Source: Oscillospiraceae bacterium (GTDB taxonomy: Bacteria > Bacillota > Clostridia > Oscillospirales > Ruminococcaceae). From it: DNA of 14,326 nucleotides. This document shows positions 12,703-14,326 of this stretch, in pieces. The position numbers and the translations under genes were made by a program. A model generated the notes under the pieces. It was not told the DNA's origin. It saw only the letters and a list, made by a program, of their open reading frames with translations, and made no database searches. Position 1 is the stretch's first letter; every line of letters begins with the position of its first letter. Where the stretch lies: positions 1 through 14,326 of the forward strand of contig RKCM01000179.1 in the NCBI GenBank assembly GCA_014858325.1. The letters run 5' to 3'.

Positions 12703-13989
12703 ATGTTCAAACCTATTTCCACCTGGAAGCAGGAGCTTTCCGATGGCACCCATGCCGCCCGGCTGGCGTCGCTCTACTGCTGCGCCCCCGAGGCCACGCC
12801 CGCTCAGGCCGCCCGCTATGAGGCTGTGCTGAACGGGCTGGACGCCGCCTTTGGCCCCCACGCCGAGGCTGGCCTGTACAGCGCCCCCGGCCGCACCGAG
12901 ATCGGCGGCAACCACACCGACCACCAGCATGGCCGGGTGCTGGCGGGCAGCGTGAACATTGATATGATCGCCGCCGCCGCCCCCAACAGCCTGAACCAGC
13001 TGCGGGTGCAGAGCGAGGGCTACGACCTGTGCGTCATCGACCTGAACGACCTGGCCGCCCGCAAGGAGGAGGAGAACACCACCGCCGCCCTGCTGCGGGG
13101 CGAGTGCGAGGCCTTCCGCCAGCGGGGAGCCGTGCTCTCCGGCCTGGACGTCTACATTTCCTCCAACGTGCCCAAGGGCAGCGGCGTTTCGTCCTCGGCC
13201 GCCTTTGAGGTGCTCATCGGCGTCATCCTCAACGACCTCTTCCTGGAAGAAAAGGTCTCCCCCATCGCCATTGCCCAGATCGGCCAGTGGGCCGAGAACG
13301 TCTACTTTGGCAAGCCCTGCGGCCTGATGGACCAGATGGCTTCCAGCGTGGGCAACATTATTACCATTGATTTTGCCGACCCGGCCCACCCCGCTGTGGA
13401 GCCGGTGGACGTGGATTTCTCCAAGGCAGGCCTTGCGTTGTGCATCCTGGATTCCGGCGCAGACCACGCCGACCTCACCGACGAGTACGCTGCCATCCCG
13501 GGCGAGTGCCGGGCCGTGGCCGCTGTGTGCGGCGGCACCGTGCTGCGGGACGTACCCTTTGAGACCTTCCTGGCCAAGCTGCCGGAGTGCCGCAGGCAGT
13601 GCGGCGACCGGGCCGTGCTCCGGGCTTTCCACATCTACGCCGACAACGAGCGGGTAGCAAAGCAGGTGCAGGCACTGCGGGAGGGCGATTTTGCCGCTTT
13701 CCTGTCCCTCGTCACCGCCTCCGGCCTGAGCAGCTGGGAGTATCTGCAGAACGTCATCCCCGCCGGTTACACCGAGCATCAGGAGGTGGCTGTGACCATC
13801 GCCGCCGCCAAGCATTATCTGGGCGGCAAGGGGGCCGTCCGCGTCCACGGCGGCGGTTTTGCCGGTACCGTGCAGGCCTTTGTGCCCGTGGAGCTGCTGG
13901 CCGAGTTCAAGGCCAACATGGAGGCCATTCTGGGCGAAGGCCGCTGCCATGTCCTCTCCATCCGCCCGGAAGGAGGTGCCGTGCTGTGA
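12703..13989 (+). CDS. galK: Galactokinase family protein (GHMP kinase)
   Basis: The product is 428 residues. It phosphorylates galactose at C1 with ATP, the first committed Leloir step, in the cytoplasm. GHMP-kinase motifs in order: motif 1 GRTEIGGNHTDHQHG (63-77, sugar site), motif 2 KGSGVSSSAAFE (158-169, phosphate loop), CGLMDQMAS (206-214, with catalytic Asp210) and motif 3 VHGGGFAGT (381-389). Motif 1 departs from the classical GEHTDYN: Asn70 replaces the sugar-contacting Glu, while His71 and Asp73 are kept. The start ATG follows AGAGGAGG at about 9 bases. An open frame upstream to 12451 runs through the terminator and is not coding. galT begins inside its stop codon, and its strong ribosome binding site (AAGGAGGTG) lies in the last codons of galK, so the genes are coupled. 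A related sugar kinase is the main alternative, but the galT neighbour favours galactose. Confidence 0.9.
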   Translation: MFKPISTWKQELSDGTHAARLASLYCCAPEATPAQAARYEAVLNGLDAAFGPHAEAGLYSAPGRTEIGGNHTDHQHGRVLAGSVNIDMIAAAAPNSLNQLRVQSEGYDLCVIDLNDLAARKEEENTTAALLRGECEAFRQRGAVLSGLDVYISSNVPKGSGVSSSAAFEVLIGVILNDLFLEEKVSPIAIAQIGQWAENVYFGKPCGLMDQMASSVGNIITIDFADPAHPAVEPVDVDFSKAGLALCILDSGADHADLTDEYAAIPGECRAVAAVCGGTVLRDVPFETFLAKLPECRRQCGDRAVLRAFHIYADNERVAKQVQALREGDFAAFLSLVTASGLSSWEYLQNVIPAGYTEHQEVAVTIAAAKHYLGGKGAVRVHGGGFAGTVQAFVPVELLAEFKANMEAILGEGRCHVLSIRPEGGAVL

Positions 13990-14326
13990 TCTCTACCGCC
14001 ATCCAGCAGCTCGTCAACTACGGGCTGGACACCGGGCTGATCTTGCCCGACGATGAAATTTACATCCGCAACCAGCTGCTCATGACCATGGGGCTGGACA
14101 GCTTCACAGAGCCGGAGGGTGAGGTGTGCTACACCGATCTGGAAGGCATCCTGAAGACGCTGGTGGACGACGCCGTGGCCCGGGGCCTGTGCGACGACAA
14201 CACCACCGCCCGCGACCTGTTTGACACCAAGCTCATGGGCGTGCTCACCCCCCGGCCCAGCATCGTGCGGGCCAACTTTGAGGAGCGGTACGAGGAGGAG
14301 GGCCCGCAGGCCGCCACCGACTGGTT
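13986..14326 (+). CDS. galT: UDP-glucose-hexose-1-phosphate uridylyltransferase (Firmicutes-type GalT), N-terminal part
   Basis: The gene is cut by the window end; 113 residues are visible. It exchanges UMP between UDP-glucose and galactose 1-phosphate, giving UDP-galactose and glucose 1-phosphate, directly after GalK. Seen: the N-terminal pattern IQQLVNYGLDTGLI...YIRNQLL and the signature FDTKLMGVLTPRPS (about 79-92), which marks the longer Firmicutes GalT class rather than the E. coli type. The active-site His motif lies beyond the window. The start is GTG (13986-13988), overlapping the galK stop as GTGA, with AAGGAGGTG about 9 bases upstream. This coupling should keep kinase and transferase in step and prevent build-up of toxic galactose 1-phosphate. 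Confidence 0.92.
   Translation, partial: MISTAIQQLVNYGLDTGLILPDDEIYIRNQLLMTMGLDSFTEPEGEVCYTDLEGILKTLVDDAVARGLCDDNTTARDLFDTKLMGVLTPRPSIVRANFEERYEEEGPQAATDW

Noticed and set aside
12592..13950. Long open frame antisense to galK
   Set aside because: Low-complexity Gly/Ala/Val/His-rich translation, no ribosome binding site, and full overlap with a gene carrying all GHMP-kinase motifs.

Overview
The window is GC-rich DNA with Gram-positive-type ribosome binding sites and promoters. Its gene set is a flavodiiron protein, PepC aminopeptidase, an HrcA/CIRCE-controlled htpG, and a galK-galT pair with a Firmicutes-type GalT. Together with hairpin-rich palindromic spacer elements this suggests an anaerobic gut Firmicute of the Oscillospiraceae, Faecalibacterium-like. 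That assignment is inference from gene content and style; there is no rRNA or tRNA here to fix it.

Left part (1-5745), all minus strand. A promoter at 5718-5745 drives a tight operon: two paralogous secreted alpha/beta hydrolases (4551-5621, 3470-4528), a transglutaminase-like cysteine enzyme (1932-3440) and rmuC (598-1929). A flavodiiron protein gene (fprA type, cut by the window start) follows with its own strong promoter (564-592), over whose start region lies a Fur/PerR-like inverted repeat. The promoter fits oxygen or peroxide control of an oxygen-reducing enzyme.

Middle (5746-9159). A GNAT acetyltransferase gene (plus strand) is divergent from the hydrolase operon. It converges on pepC, and the two share a bidirectional terminator at 6517-6559. 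An HD-domain phosphohydrolase gene and an unrecognised small acidic protein gene form a minus-strand pair upstream of pepC. Two related, oppositely oriented palindromic elements with terminal inverted repeats (6378-6502 and 7954-8130) sit after the GNAT gene and between the HD gene and pepC. Their internal hairpins keep their pairing while the bases differ.

Right part (9190-14326). A cytoplasmic alpha/beta hydrolase (acetylesterase-like, minus) and htpG (plus) are divergent across a gap of about 500 bases. The gap holds nine exact copies of GGTCAC/GTGACC, three of them at an exact 12-base period, and then a near-consensus htpG promoter overlapped by a perfect CIRCE operator. htpG ends at a strong intrinsic terminator. 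galK and galT (cut by the window end) follow, with a 4-base overlap; they are the kinase and uridylyltransferase steps of the Leloir galactose pathway.

No phage, insertion sequence, CRISPR array or defence island was recognised. The least explained structures are the GGTCACA cluster beside htpG, the covarying palindromic elements, and the hydrolase-hydrolase-transglutaminase-rmuC operon.
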